A stretch of DNA of 64,000 nucleotides from Naumovozyma dairenensis CBS 421 (taxonomy: Eukaryota > Ascomycota > Saccharomycetes > Saccharomycetales > Saccharomycetaceae): the NCBI RefSeq assembly GCF_000227115.2, contig NC_016486.1, positions 868,001 through 932,000 on the forward strand. Reading direction: 5' to 3'. This document shows positions 1-10,967 of this stretch, piece by piece. Under the pieces are notes generated by a model. The model saw nothing but the letters and a program-made list of their open reading frames with translations. It had not been told where the DNA came from and made no database searches. The position numbers were made by a program, and so were the translations under genes. Position 1 is the first letter of the stretch. Each line of letters opens with the position of its first letter.

Positions 1-1621
1 TTTCCCGATTCTTGGTAAAGGAGAAAATGGCAATGCTTGTTGCTTTACGCCATCTACGTTTGAGTAAAATTATGTGGATTGGTTGAACCTTATAAACAAA
101 GTGATGAACACCAGAGGAAGCCACCATCCGTCACGTATTTGGTATATTATACAATACATTACTAATTGGCCTTAACGAAGCAGTACATTAGATATATTCA
201 TACTGTTCCATTCCCAAGATCTGGCGTTCGCTTAGTCTACGTCAGTTCAGTCTCAGAAGGAATTATGGCGTTGCTAATTGGTTATATATACGTAAATACG
301 TACGTATGTATACGGCTTATAAAGAACGCGACGCCTAAACGCAGAGTTTATCATAAGAGAAATATTGTAAATTTGGTTTGGTTTGGTTTGGTTTGGTTTG
401 GCTTCTTTCTTCTATTTTATGTTTTATTTTGTGTCAGAAACAATGTCCAGTGAGAAGAATAGAAGAGTTAGCCATCATTTTCAGAATTGAATGTTACTTT
501 TGAATAACTATCTTTGTTACCCGCGTATTTAATTCACAACAACTACAGGAGTAGCAAGCATCAACTTCTTAAGGACAGATAGAATATATATTATGAGAAA
601 ATATGAAAATGCTAATAGTGGGCCCTCAGTAAATATGAAATCATTTGTAACTTGTCTCGTAGACTGCCGGCAAACATTCTAAGATTGGTTTACTTCTAAC
701 CCGATTCCTAGGCTTAAAAAATATCTAAAGATAGGATTATATTAGTACAGCATTAGTTGTACACTAATCAAGAACAAAGGGAAGCATATTAAAGTACCTT
801 GACAGTATATGCAACCCTATAGAGCTCAACGATGTTTTCAAGGACTACTAATGATAACATTGCAAGTAAAGCTAGCTCAGAGAACTCTACCAATCTTAGA
901 ACCTTGGGTATTCATCTTATTATAACTCCATGCCTATTATATTAAAAGAGAGTAACAGAACATAACCTATAGCTGAACGTGGTTAATAGATAACATTGAA
1001 CTATTAATACCAAGTATATCACATCTTATAAATATATCGTCTCAGTAAACGAGAATTAATGTAAAATTAATTTCAATTAAAGATAAAATGCAGTATATCG
1101 TCAATAAAAATAGCAACCGAGTGCCAAAAATCATACCCTAAGCAATAGGTTTTGTATATAAGGTGGCTAGCGTAACTACTGTATATTATAACGATATTTT
1201 CCATAACGCCCGGCAATACTTCTCAGTACACATTGCTTGAATGTATTATCTCGTTTGCACGGTTGGTAGTAAAACAAGTATCATTAAATGTCGATACGTG
1301 CCTCTTCTCATTTGTCTATTATCCATTCATATGCCTAAGTACTCACACAATAGAATATAATTCCTCTTATAAGTGAAATATCAAGCTTTATTAGTATGAT
1401 TGTTCTAGTTCTTGGTGTGGTGTACCGATGTCATCGGCTTTGACTTCCCAAGAAAAAATTATTGAGAACTAAAAATTCATTTTTCAGCTACTTTACAGTA
1501 ATGAAGAAAGAAGACCTTCGAACAATTATATGAACAAAGTAGCAAAAAACCAACAAACGACGCTTAGTATTGTTATTAAGGAGAACCAACGTTCGTTTCT
1601 CGAAAGACACTAAACAAGAAA
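1..1621. other. long gene-free region upstream of DIS3
   Basis: No convincing gene is seen on either strand. The only longer open frame (166-453) is low-complexity and resembles nothing I know. The region holds a TTTGG pentamer repeat at about 372-401 and a Reb1-type site TTACCCG at 517-523. The last 200 bases are A-rich and presumably form the DIS3 promoter and leader. A decayed gene or LTR could be hidden here, but I see no boundary that supports one. Confidence 0.5.
372..401. repeat. TTTGG pentanucleotide repeat
   Basis: About six tandem TTTGG units lie in the gene-free region before DIS3. This is a simple microsatellite with no associated gene. Confidence 0.8.
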
Positions 1622-4600
1622 ATGTCTGCCTCTGCTATCGCTCCAAGAAGGAAACGTCTTTCGGACGGTTTGACAGTCACTCAAAAAGTTTTCATTAGAT
1701 CCCGTAATGGTGGTGCTACGAAAATCATACGAGAACATTATCTAAGAACAGATATCCCATGTCTTTCCATGGCTTGTACCAAATGCCCAGAAATTGTTGT
1801 CCCAGATGCTGAAAATAACTTACCAAAATTCATCCTTTCCAACGATCCGCCTGAATTTCCACAACCCATCGGGAAACATTACGTTGTTTTGGATACGAAT
1901 ATTGTGTTACAAGCCATTGATTTATTAGAAAATCCAGATTGTTTCTTTGATGTGATCATTCCACAGATTGTCTTAGATGAAGTGAGAAATAAATCATACC
2001 CAGTTTATACAAGATTAAGAACTTTGTGCAGAGATAGCGATGATAAGAAAAGATTTATAGTTTTCCATAATGAATTTAATGAAAATACATTTGTTGAAAG
2101 AGAAAAGGATGAATCCATTAATGATAGAAATGATAGAGCAATTAGGAAAACTTGTCAATGGTACGCAAATCATTTGAAAGAATATGGTATTAACGTTATA
2201 TTAGTGACGAATGATCGTTTGAATAGAGAAGCTGCTGAAACAACTACACCAAATAAAGATGAAGAGAAACTCATAACTAAAAGTTTGATGCAATATGTGG
2301 ATCTGTTACCAAATTCTGAAGAAATTAAAGATTTGATTCCTAATTTGGAACCAACTAATAATCAAGAACTTATTAAAAGCAATAACAATGTTAGTAAAGA
2401 ACCAATTTTCCCTGAATATTACTCTACGGCTAGAATTATGGGTGGGCTGAAAAATGGTGTTCTATATCAAGGTAACGTTCAAATCTCTGAATATAATTTC
2501 TTGGAAGGTACCGTTTCTTTACCAAGTTTTTCAAAACCTGTATTAATCGTTGGTCAAAAAAATTTAAATAGAGCCTTTAATGGTGATCAAGTTATCGTGG
2601 AACTATTACCAGAATCAGAATGGAAAGCACCTTCTACAATCGTTTTGGATTCAGAACATTTTAATGTGAATGATAATCCTGACGATGATAACAATGAAAA
2701 TGCTGATACTACTGAACTTGGCATAAATGGCACCTCCAATATAGTAATATCGGATAAAGATCGTAGATTATTAGCCAAGCATGCCATTGAAGCTCAAAAA
2801 GAGAAAAAAGTTCAACCAACAGCAAGAGTCGTTGCAATTACAAGAAGATCATGGAGACAATATGTCGGTCAAATTGCTCCAAACTCAGTAGATCTACAAA
2901 CAGGTGGAACTCAAAATGTCTTTGTTATATTAATGGATAAATGCTTACCAAAGATTAGAATCCGTACAAGACGAGCCCATGATTTATTAGACAAGAGAAT
3001 TGTTATCTCTATTGATTCATGGCCAACAGATCAAAAATATCCATTGGGACATTTTGTTAGAGACTTAGGGGGAATTGAAACCGCTGAAGCTGAAACTGAA
3101 GCTTTATTATTAGAGCATGATGTCGAATATAGACCATTTTCTAAAAAAGTCTTGGAATGTTTGCCTGCTGAAGGCCATGAATGGAAAGCTCCTGCATCTT
3201 TAACTGATCCAGCTTCTCTTGCCAAGGATCCATTATTAGCCAACAGAAAAGATTTAAGAGATAAATTAATTTGTAGTATCGATCCTCCAGGATGTGTGGA
3301 TATTGATGACGCTCTACATGCTAAAAAATTACCAAATGGCAATTGGGAAGTTGGTGTACATATTGCTGACGTTACTCATTTCGTTAAACAAGGAACCGCC
3401 TTAGATGCAGAAGGTGCTTCTAGAGGTACTTCTGTTTACCTGGTTGACAAACGTATCGATATGTTACCAATGTTATTAGGTACTGATTTATGTTCTTTAA
3501 AACCTTATGTTGATAGATTTGCCTTTTCTGTCCTTTGGGAATTAGATTCAAACGCTGATATTGTTAAAGTTGATTTCACTAAATCCGTAATTAAATCAAG
3601 AGAGGCGTTTTCATATGAGCAAGCTCAATTAAGAATTGATGATCCAAACCAAACTGATGATTTAACGCAAGGTATGAGAGCTCTTTTACAATTATCTATC
3701 AAATTGAAACAAAAAAGGTTAGATAATGGTGCTTTGAATTTAGCATCACCAGAAGTTAAAGTCCATATGGATAGTGAAACTTCTGATCCAGGTGAAGTTG
3801 AGATTAAGAAATTATTAGCTACCAATTCTTTAGTTGAAGAATTTATGTTGTTAGCTAATATTTCAGTGGCAAGAAAGATTTACGATGCATTTCCACAAAC
3901 TGCAATGTTGAGAAGACATGCCGCTCCACCATCGACGAATTTCGAATTATTGAATGAAATGTTACATAGAAGGAAGAACATGTCAATTTCTTTGGAATCA
4001 TCAAAAGCACTTGCTGATTCTTTAGATCGTTGTGAAGATCCAAAAGATCCATATTTCAATACGTTAGTACGTATTATGTCAACTCGTTGTATGATGGCTG
4101 CCCAATACTTCTATTCTGGTGCATATTCTTACCCAGATTTTAAGCATTATGGGTTAGCAGTTGATATTTATACACATTTCACCTCACCAATTAGACGTTA
4201 TTGTGATGTTGTAGCGCATAGGCAATTAGCTGGTGCTATAGGATATGAACCATTGAGTTTATCACATAGAGATAAAAATAAGATGGATATGATATGTAGG
4301 AATATCAATAAAAAGCATAGAAACGCACAATTTGCTGGTAGAGCCAGTATTGAATATTATGTGGGTCAAGTGATGAGAAATAACGAAACTGTGGAGACAG
4401 GTTATGTTATCAAAGTTTTCAACAATGGTATTGTGGTCTTAGTACCCAAGTTTGGTGTTGAAGGGTTAATTAGATTAGAGAATTTAACAAGGGATACAAA
4501 TGGTGCAAACTTCAATGAAGTAGAATTCAAATTGAATTTTGTTCATAAAGAAACTGGAAAAGAAAGAGAAATATATGTCTTTGATAAAGTGGAAGTTCAA

Positions 4601-4660
4601 GTGAAGTCTGTTTTGGATCCAGTAACGAGTAAACGTAAGGCCGAATTGTTGCTAAAGTAA
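1622..4660 (+). CDS. DIS3: Dis3/Rrp44, catalytic subunit of the RNA exosome
   Basis: This is the only catalytically active subunit of the core exosome. It acts as a 3'-5' exoribonuclease (RNB) and an endonuclease (PIN) in nuclear and cytoplasmic RNA processing and decay. The 1012-residue product is close to the 1001 residues of S. cerevisiae and is nearly collinear with it. The N-terminal Cys-rich segment (CLSMACTKC, from residue 47) is followed by the PIN domain, with catalytic Asp91 in VVLDTN and the NDRNDR and VTNDR motifs. Cold-shock domains and the RNB domain follow; the metal-binding motif [11 protein letters not shown] lies near residue 560. A C-terminal S1 domain ends in KRKAELLLK. 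The start matches the family ([13 protein letters not shown]). No truncation is seen. The adjacent GCN20 is convergent, 244 bases away. Confidence 0.98.
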   Translation: MSASAIAPRRKRLSDGLTVTQKVFIRSRNGGATKIIREHYLRTDIPCLSMACTKCPEIVVPDAENNLPKFILSNDPPEFPQPIGKHYVVLDTNIVLQAIDLLENPDCFFDVIIPQIVLDEVRNKSYPVYTRLRTLCRDSDDKKRFIVFHNEFNENTFVEREKDESINDRNDRAIRKTCQWYANHLKEYGINVILVTNDRLNREAAETTTPNKDEEKLITKSLMQYVDLLPNSEEIKDLIPNLEPTNNQELIKSNNNVSKEPIFPEYYSTARIMGGLKNGVLYQGNVQISEYNFLEGTVSLPSFSKPVLIVGQKNLNRAFNGDQVIVELLPESEWKAPSTIVLDSEHFNVNDNPDDDNNENADTTELGINGTSNIVISDKDRRLLAKHAIEAQKEKKVQPTARVVAITRRSWRQYVGQIAPNSVDLQTGGTQNVFVILMDKCLPKIRIRTRRAHDLLDKRIVISIDSWPTDQKYPLGHFVRDLGGIETAEAETEALLLEHDVEYRPFSKKVLECLPAEGHEWKAPASLTDPASLAKDPLLANRKDLRDKLICSIDPPGCVDIDDALHAKKLPNGNWEVGVHIADVTHFVKQGTALDAEGASRGTSVYLVDKRIDMLPMLLGTDLCSLKPYVDRFAFSVLWELDSNADIVKVDFTKSVIKSREAFSYEQAQLRIDDPNQTDDLTQGMRALLQLSIKLKQKRLDNGALNLASPEVKVHMDSETSDPGEVEIKKLLATNSLVEEFMLLANISVARKIYDAFPQTAMLRRHAAPPSTNFELLNEMLHRRKNMSISLESSKALADSLDRCEDPKDPYFNTLVRIMSTRCMMAAQYFYSGAYSYPDFKHYGLAVDIYTHFTSPIRRYCDVVAHRQLAGAIGYEPLSLSHRDKNKMDMICRNINKKHRNAQFAGRASIEYYVGQVMRNNETVETGYVIKVFNNGIVVLVPKFGVEGLIRLENLTRDTNGANFNEVEFKLNFVHKETGKEREIYVFDKVEVQVKSVLDPVTSKRKAELLLK

Positions 4661-4904
4661 AACAGAAGAATTCTCATATATAGAATATATATTTGAACCA
4701 CCTTTGTATATGTACACTAGAAAAAGATCAATTATCATTTACTGATATTAATAGGTTCATTCAATTTGATTGAGCAAATAAGTCGTATCTTTATATCTCT
4801 AGGACTTTACCATTTGGGTATATTCTTTATATTAAATATAGAATGCTTACAATAGATATTTAGACTAATATATATATATTATATTATCATTCTCCATTTG
4901 CAAC

Positions 4905-7172
4905 TCAATGTTTTTTGACAACACCGCTAGCATCTGCAGAAGATAAGATATAATCCCTATAATCGTAGATAGTACCAGGGAACTTTTTACAAGTACCATT
5001 TTCAGAAACCCAAATTTCATTACAAACACTATCAATGATGGATATGTCATGAGAAACCATTAAGACACCCCCACTGAAGTTTTTCAATGAATCTTCTAAA
5101 GCATCTAAACCAGAAGTATCTAAATGATTGGAAGGTTCATCAAGAACCAAAATATGAGGATTATTTAGACATAATGCTGCAAAAGCGACACGGGATTTTT
5201 GACCACCAGATAATAATTGCATTCTTTGTAAACCTAGAGACCCAGTTATACCAAAAGAACCTAAATGACGTCTATATTCTTCATCATTCTTACCTGGATA
5301 AGCAGTGGACATCCAATCTACTGCGGATTTTGTTAAATCTAAAGAATCAACATGATGTTGTGTGAAGTAACCTATACGTAATCTACCATTTCTTGATACA
5401 AACCCCTTTGTTGGTCTCAATTCTTCCATCATCACTTTTAATAGAGTAGTCTTACCACAACCATTTGCACCTACTAAAGCAATTCTTGAATCCATTTGAA
5501 CATCTAAGTTAACGTCCTTTAATAATAGACTTTCAGGATCATAACCAAATGAAACATCTTGTAATTGAATAATTGGTGGAGATAATTTTTCACAGTCAGG
5601 GAATTTGAAACTAATTGTTTTTTCTTCTTCAGGAGGTTCTAATACAGGTAATTTTTCCAATTTTTTAATTCTTGATTGTGCTTCTTGTGATTTAGCAGCA
5701 TTATATCTATATTTATCAATAAATTCTTGTAAATGTTTCCTGTACGCCATTTGGTTTTCATATTCTCTTTGAGCAGTCTTTCTACGTTCCTCCTTTGTTG
5801 TATAGAAACTATCGAAATCTTGACCTCTATAATAATCTAATCTTTCATTATGTTGATAAATAATATCAGTTGCAACTTCATTCAAGAAGGCACGATCATG
5901 AGAAACTGTTAGGACAGTAGCAGGATAAGTTTTCAAATATTCAGCCAAGTACGCGATAGATGGAACATCCAACATATTGGAAGGTTCATCTAATAATAAT
6001 AAATCGGGTTGACAAAATAAAGCTCTTGCTAGAGATAATCTCATTCTCCAACCACCTGAGAAAGTATTTGTTGCCTTTTGTTGAGCTTCTGTACTGAAAC
6101 CTAACCCGTATAAGATGGAAGCTGCTCTTGCTTCAGCTTTATCAGATTCCATATCAGCTAATTTTTCAGAGATTTGAATTAAATGATTATCTAAATCTTC
6201 ACGTTCATTATCTAATTTTTTCACTTCTAAACTATTTTCATCGAATTCTGCTCTTAATTTATCCATCTCCTTTAATCTTTCATTAATCTTAGTTTCTTCA
6301 CTTAATAATTGTTTTCTCCAAACATCTGCGTCCAAGACACTTTGTAACGCCTTAGTTTCGTCCCCTCTCAATTCTTGTTCCACATGTAAAATGGAAACAT
6401 GTTTTGGAACGTTTAATTCTCTTCTTGATAAAGCTCTTAATAAAGTAGACTTACCAATACCATTTTGACCCACAAGACCGTATCTATGACCAAAACTTAA
6501 CGTTAATTGAGCATCTGACAAGATTCTTTGACCATCCCCCACGTACAAATCGAATGTATCAATCTTAATATCCTTGGATTTACCAGCAGCTGATCCAAAT
6601 TCCAATGGATTAATTTTCATAAAGAATGAATCATAATCTTCTTCATTAGATTGATTAATCAATTTAGAAGCTTCATATTGAACAAATTTATTATTCCTTT
6701 TGGCAACTTTTTTAGCAATTTTTTGTTCAGCTTTAGCTAATTTTTTCAAATCAACTCTAGTTTCCATCTTCCTACCTGCATGTTCGATATCATCTGCACC
6801 ACCTCCGACACCTAACATGTTCAAAGTTGTGTTTATATTTTCCTTTGAGTTATGTGATTGTAAGATGTTTATATCTAATAATCTTTTGGATGTATCACCA
6901 GTTAATTCCAATTTTGCTTGATTTTCTTTCAATTGAGTAGATAATTGATCCAAGATGGATTTAGCCAGGGATTCGACTTTGTCAGGAGAAGAGCCTGCAT
7001 TGATTAATAATTTGGTAATGAAATCGATTTCTAGGGGTAAGTCTAAAGATTTACTTTGGACTGCATCTAATGTAGTAGAAGATAAGTGATTTAAGTAACC
7101 TACCGCGTAGTCTGTTACTATGGGATCTATTGAAACGGTAGCTTTGCGGACTTGGGAACCTATTGAGGACAT
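4905..7172 (-). CDS. GCN20: Gcn20, ABC-F ATPase, activator of Gcn2 kinase
   Basis: Gcn20 is a soluble ABC-F protein that binds Gcn1 and promotes activation of the eIF2-alpha kinase Gcn2 on stalled ribosomes. The product is 755 residues (752 in S. cerevisiae). A Gcn1-binding N-terminal region of about 200 residues precedes two ABC domains. The first has Walker A GQNGIGKST, signature FSGGWRMRLSLARAL and Walker B LLLLDEPSNMLD. The second has GANGCGKTT, LSGGQKSRVAFAAL and ILVLDEPSNHLD. The linker between them is Lys/Glu-rich and probably coiled. There are no transmembrane segments, as expected for ABC-F proteins. It is convergent with DIS3. Identification rests on length, N-terminus and motif order. 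Confidence 0.97.
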   Translation of the reverse strand: MSSIGSQVRKATVSIDPIVTDYAVGYLNHLSSTTLDAVQSKSLDLPLEIDFITKLLINAGSSPDKVESLAKSILDQLSTQLKENQAKLELTGDTSKRLLDINILQSHNSKENINTTLNMLGVGGGADDIEHAGRKMETRVDLKKLAKAEQKIAKKVAKRNNKFVQYEASKLINQSNEEDYDSFFMKINPLEFGSAAGKSKDIKIDTFDLYVGDGQRILSDAQLTLSFGHRYGLVGQNGIGKSTLLRALSRRELNVPKHVSILHVEQELRGDETKALQSVLDADVWRKQLLSEETKINERLKEMDKLRAEFDENSLEVKKLDNEREDLDNHLIQISEKLADMESDKAEARAASILYGLGFSTEAQQKATNTFSGGWRMRLSLARALFCQPDLLLLDEPSNMLDVPSIAYLAEYLKTYPATVLTVSHDRAFLNEVATDIIYQHNERLDYYRGQDFDSFYTTKEERRKTAQREYENQMAYRKHLQEFIDKYRYNAAKSQEAQSRIKKLEKLPVLEPPEEEKTISFKFPDCEKLSPPIIQLQDVSFGYDPESLLLKDVNLDVQMDSRIALVGANGCGKTTLLKVMMEELRPTKGFVSRNGRLRIGYFTQHHVDSLDLTKSAVDWMSTAYPGKNDEEYRRHLGSFGITGSLGLQRMQLLSGGQKSRVAFAALCLNNPHILVLDEPSNHLDTSGLDALEDSLKNFSGGVLMVSHDISIIDSVCNEIWVSENGTCKKFPGTIYDYRDYILSSADASGVVKKH

Positions 7173-7614
7173 TATCAGTCGAATGTTTAAGCGGTCGTAT
7201 GAAAGTGTGGATTTTCCTATCGGAAATTGAATCGAGTAGAGTTATTTATCCACTCTTGTCTTTTGTCTTGTTTCTTGTTCTGATGGTATAGAATCAGATT
7301 CTCATACATGTTGAAATTTTTCAGTTTCTATCTTTTCATGTATTGGGCCTGGAGTAGTCAACAGGTCGTGATATCTACAGAAGAATTATAGAGAGGCACA
7401 TGATAAGGAAGGAAGAGAGAGAGAAAGAGAGGACTGCTGTATGAGAGGTTATTGAGATGAACGTAAGGCCTACGATTTGAATAATACGGTACAAAAAAAA
7501 GATATATTTTATGTGTGGGATATATATATATATATGTGTGCGTGGAATTTACTAGCAAATATTAGGGGGAGACGATCCAAAGAAAGAAAGAAAGACGCTT
7601 ACGACGGACTTGAG
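7173..7614 (-). promoter_or_regulatory. GCN20 upstream region
   Basis: This is the gap between GCN20 and the stop of the IGD1-like gene, both on the minus strand. It carries GA-rich tracts and a short AT repeat near 7520. No specific factor site or hidden gene was recognised. Confidence 0.4.
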
Positions 7615-8505
7615 TTACTTTGTTTCGAACATTTTCAAACGATCATAAATATCCTTTTTAAAATCTTCGTATTCGAATGAAGATCTTCTTCTTTCTAAAG
7701 TTGCAGGAGGAACAGGAATTTGTGCATCTTGACCTAGTGTAGTTTGCCCGTCGTCGTCATCACCATCATTACTATTTTTTGGCTTCTGTTGATCCAGGTT
7801 TGCATTCACCACATTGTTATCCTCTTCATTAGAATGTTTGGAATTTCCTAATATATAATCTCCCATATCTGAACATTTATGTCTAGTTCTGTAGTCATTA
7901 CCAGAATATTTTTGAACATTATCATTACTGTTTTCATTTTCGTTATCTAGAAAGTAACTGTTGGCATTACCACTACTTTTCAATTGATTTTCATGTCTTA
8001 AATCTTGGAAATCCATTGATGGAGAAACGGTTTGTTTTGGTCTCGTTCCCTTTTTTATAGGGTCATGTTCCCGTTGTCTTTTCTCAGGAGATATAGCTAT
8101 AGGAGACAATGGATCTTGTTCATCACGTTTATTATTATCATGATTTCCATCTTGGCTTTTTGATTCCTTTTGCCCTTGTTTATTTGACAATGCGTCTATA
8201 TAATTTGTGGAATGACGTCTGATGTGTAACTTTCTAGGAGCTGGGGCCTCTACTGACGTATTACCGGGACCAGCAGCAATGCCCCCCTCACGAGGGGAAC
8301 TATGCTCCATTGGATTAGTGGTGGTACTATTATTATTATTATTGATGTCGAAGTTACTTCTTGAAGAGGGAAAATTCATTTCAGAAGGATTTGGACTTGC
8401 CTTTGGTCTTGGTGGTTCATTTAAGTTTATAAAATCTTCAGATGCCGTGAAACCACCATTGCCTCCATCATCAGGGACTTGTAAGTTACTTTTAGTATTG
8501 GACAT
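7615..8505 (-). CDS. IGD1: Igd1-like protein (probable inhibitor of glycogen debranching enzyme)
   Basis: The product is a 296-residue hydrophilic, largely disordered protein rich in Asn, Ser, Asp and Pro. It has basic and acidic patches: RKLHIRRHSTNYIDALSN in the middle and a C-terminal RRRSSFEYEDFKKDIYDRL segment that could form a helix. In S. cerevisiae, IGD1 (YFR017C) sits immediately before YFR018C and FAB1, the same order and strand as here. Its paralog YOL024W lies near DIS3. Igd1 inhibits the glycogen debrancher Gdb1. The call is mainly by position, since the protein is poorly conserved; it could equally be named after YOL024W. Its promoter carries two STRE-type elements and a long microsatellite. 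Confidence 0.62.
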   Translation of the reverse strand: MSNTKSNLQVPDDGGNGGFTASEDFINLNEPPRPKASPNPSEMNFPSSRSNFDINNNNNSTTTNPMEHSSPREGGIAAGPGNTSVEAPAPRKLHIRRHSTNYIDALSNKQGQKESKSQDGNHDNNKRDEQDPLSPIAISPEKRQREHDPIKKGTRPKQTVSPSMDFQDLRHENQLKSSGNANSYFLDNENENSNDNVQKYSGNDYRTRHKCSDMGDYILGNSKHSNEEDNNVVNANLDQQKPKNSNDGDDDDGQTTLGQDAQIPVPPATLERRRSSFEYEDFKKDIYDRLKMFETK

Positions 8506-9013
8506 GATCTTTTGTTTGATTAATTTTTGTTTTGTAAAGGTATATATATGATTGTTTGTTCTATAGGATTCTTTTCTTGGAAACAGATACGCAGTTGATG
8601 AAAATCAGGGGAGCTATGAGTGCTGCTATTGGTTATTAAAAATAAAATAAAGCAGAAAGATAATAGATAATCAATGTTTGTGTAATCTCCTGTAATCTAG
8701 TTAGTCTGGTTTATATACAGTTGTCTGGTAAATGTATATTAAACGGAGTATAGTACTAACACCTGTTCTTCATATATACATATATATATTTCAAGGGGTG
8801 TTGCAGTTACAGTTACAGTTTCCTTTACAATTTCCTTTAAGTGAAGAATTTCTGGCGCGCCGTTATTTTTAAGTTTTCAATTTCCATTTTCTGACGCCAA
8901 TAGCTTTACTGACGCTTTTGCTACTGTGACGCTGTTTGCTGACACCTGGCGCTGTTGTTTGTCGAGACAGTCTTTGTTATGTATATGTAGATGTGTATAG
9001 TATATATACAAAT
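8506..9013 (-). promoter_or_regulatory. IGD1-like promoter with two STREs
   Basis: Two AGGGG elements (CCCCT on the coding strand) lie at 8607-8611 and 8794-8798, about 100 and 290 bases before the start. They match the Msn2/Msn4 stress response element, which is common in glycogen-metabolism promoters. TATA-like AT tracts occur near 8770-8790. Function is inferred from the motifs only. Confidence 0.45.
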
Positions 9014-9201
9014 ACTATATCATATCATATCATATCATATCATATCATATCATATCATATCATATCATATCATATCATATCATATCATATCATATCATAT
9101 CATATCATATCATATCATATCATATCATATCATATCATATCATATCATATCATATCATATCATATCATATCATATCCCCGTCATATCATATCATATCATA
9201 T
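9014..9201. repeat. ATATC pentanucleotide microsatellite
   Basis: More than 30 tandem CATAT/ATATC units run from about 9014 to 9175. They are broken by a CCCCG insertion at about 9176-9180 and then resume for a few copies. The array lies between the stop of the YFR018C-like gene and the IGD1-like promoter. It creates repetitive open frames in several phases that are not genes. Confidence 0.95.
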
Positions 9202-9266
9202 TATACACTAGTACATACTATCATATACTATCGTATACATATCTAACCTGCGTGCAATCCGGAAAC

Positions 9267-10547
9267 CTATGACGACATCCAAGAAAGAGTGAACTCACTC
9301 AAAATGATAGCCCAACGGTTCACTTGTTCTTGATCTAAATTAGCAAACGTATCTGACATCGTATGCCAACTTGAAGGGAAGGGATACGGTATCAAATGTA
9401 AAATGGGGACTCCATAATCATAAAACGGTAAATGATCATCTCCAATTACTGACATACCAAATTGTTCAAACACTAAATTACTTGGATCTAATACTGGAAT
9501 ACGACTACTCTCCATTCGAGATGATATATTTGACTCAAAATATTCTCCCTCGATAGTACTCAATAATCCGTAATGCATATGTGTCTCAGAATAATAGCTT
9601 GGTACCCTTTGACCCATAATACTTTCTAATGTGTCACTTTTACTACCAAGAAGATCTAATAACACAAATACTTCAATATTATCCAATTCATTGGTTTCAA
9701 TTATAGTACCATTCTTCAATTTGATAGTTTGCTTTTGCTCTTGCCATTTCTTCGCCAAATGACGAGACCCATATATAGAATCATCATCACTCCACTTCTC
9801 AATCGCTTCTTCCCCGTCAAAGAAAATTATCTTGATTCCCTTAAATGTGCCACTACTGTTATCATCATACAATTTCGTGAAATCATATATATTCTTTTTC
9901 TTATGCCATTTTTTGCCAATTGAATATGCTAAAGTCGAAGTTACTTCCATATCATCATCATGATCATACGAATATATCGTATCAATAAATTTACTAAGAT
10001 ATAGTAAAATACCACATGAAGCTCCACTATCCATTGCTCCAATAAATCCTTCAGGTTTAATCATAGTATCATAATGTACAGCCAATACTAAATATTTATC
10101 ATTCATATTCGTATCTTCATCGTTATTCCCAGGTAATAAACTGAAAATCATATTGGTAAAATTATATCCATTTTCTTGGAAGTTATCTAATTCAATGGTC
10201 CAATTCAGTTTTAATGTATTATTGAAATGATTAATAATGTAATCTTGAATCTTTAGAGATTCTAAGCTACCTGGAACTCTAGTACCATTAAATGGTAATA
10301 TCAAATTATTATGACTTTTTTCTTCCTCGTCTTTTTTTGGAATTATATTCAACTCTTTATATAAATTCTCTTCATGATACTTTAATTGACTAATACCTAA
10401 TCCACTACCACTGGAATTTAATAACCAATCATTATTATTACCATCATTATCCAAGATCTTTTCACATCTTATGATATCGATATTATAAAAGAAAAACCAT
10501 AATATAATTGGAAGTTTCAGCAATAACGGAAGTCTAACCAACACCAT
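9267..10547 (-). CDS. YFR018C-like glutaminyl-peptide cyclotransferase / M28 peptidase family
   Basis: The 426-residue product starts with a hydrophobic signal-anchor segment (about residues 5-25) and has several N-glycosylation sequons, so it probably enters the secretory pathway. The M28-like zinc fold is visible: LVLAVHYDT, GAMDSGASCG, FFDGEEAIEKWSDDDSIYGSRHLAKKW and DDHLPFYDYGVPILHLIPYPFPSSWHT. These match glutaminyl cyclases, which turn N-terminal Gln into pyroglutamate, including the D..E..H ligand pattern. It corresponds by position to S. cerevisiae YFR018C, between IGD1 and FAB1. It is longer than that protein, which I recall as about 363 residues, through Asp/Asn-rich insertions. Enzyme activity is inferred. 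Confidence 0.88.
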   Translation of the reverse strand: MVLVRLPLLLKLPIILWFFFYNIDIIRCEKILDNDGNNNDWLLNSSGSGLGISQLKYHEENLYKELNIIPKKDEEEKSHNNLILPFNGTRVPGSLESLKIQDYIINHFNNTLKLNWTIELDNFQENGYNFTNMIFSLLPGNNDEDTNMNDKYLVLAVHYDTMIKPEGFIGAMDSGASCGILLYLSKFIDTIYSYDHDDDMEVTSTLAYSIGKKWHKKKNIYDFTKLYDDNSSGTFKGIKIIFFDGEEAIEKWSDDDSIYGSRHLAKKWQEQKQTIKLKNGTIIETNELDNIEVFVLLDLLGSKSDTLESIMGQRVPSYYSETHMHYGLLSTIEGEYFESNISSRMESSRIPVLDPSNLVFEQFGMSVIGDDHLPFYDYGVPILHLIPYPFPSSWHTMSDTFANLDQEQVNRWAIILSEFTLSWMSS

Positions 10548-10967
10548 TGTCTGTCGAGAAATATTCTGTCTTTATTGAATTGATCCTCCCTTGAACACTT
10601 TCTCTATTGAGATATGCCTCTTATGAAAATCCTTCTCTTCATTCAGGTCCTTTTTTCATTTCATAACATTATTACTGTACGTGTATATTTTTTCGATTTC
10701 AACTTCTCCAAATTACACATACAGACAGATCACAGGATATAGACATGGATAGAGTGGCGTCGAACTTTTAAAGGAATTTGTTTACAACAACATACATCGT
10801 TCACTGGTGAGTAAAACAAAGTGACAAAAGGTATAAAGGATCTAAAATATATATCTAAAAACAACCGCTCCAATATATATTAGTGCTTCCTTTCAAAAAA
10901 AAGTTAGAATCTTTTTTATTATAATGAACGAAACATCTTAGAAAACTCACCTCCCTCGCACCAAATC
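10548..10967. promoter_or_regulatory. divergent promoter, YFR018C-like / FAB1
   Basis: This 420-base region separates two divergent genes. AT-rich TATA-like tracts occur at about 10840-10880, followed by a poly-A run near 10895 on the FAB1 side. No specific factor site was recognised. Confidence 0.4.

Noticed and set aside
166..453. 95-codon open frame near the left edge
   Set aside because: Part of it is the TTTGG repeat (Val-Trp-Phe-Gly-Leu pattern). No homology or promoter context.
8936..9272. Open frames encoding Ser-Tyr-His-Ile repeats
   Set aside because: They are readings of the ATATC microsatellite in different phases and have no start context, family or non-repeat core.
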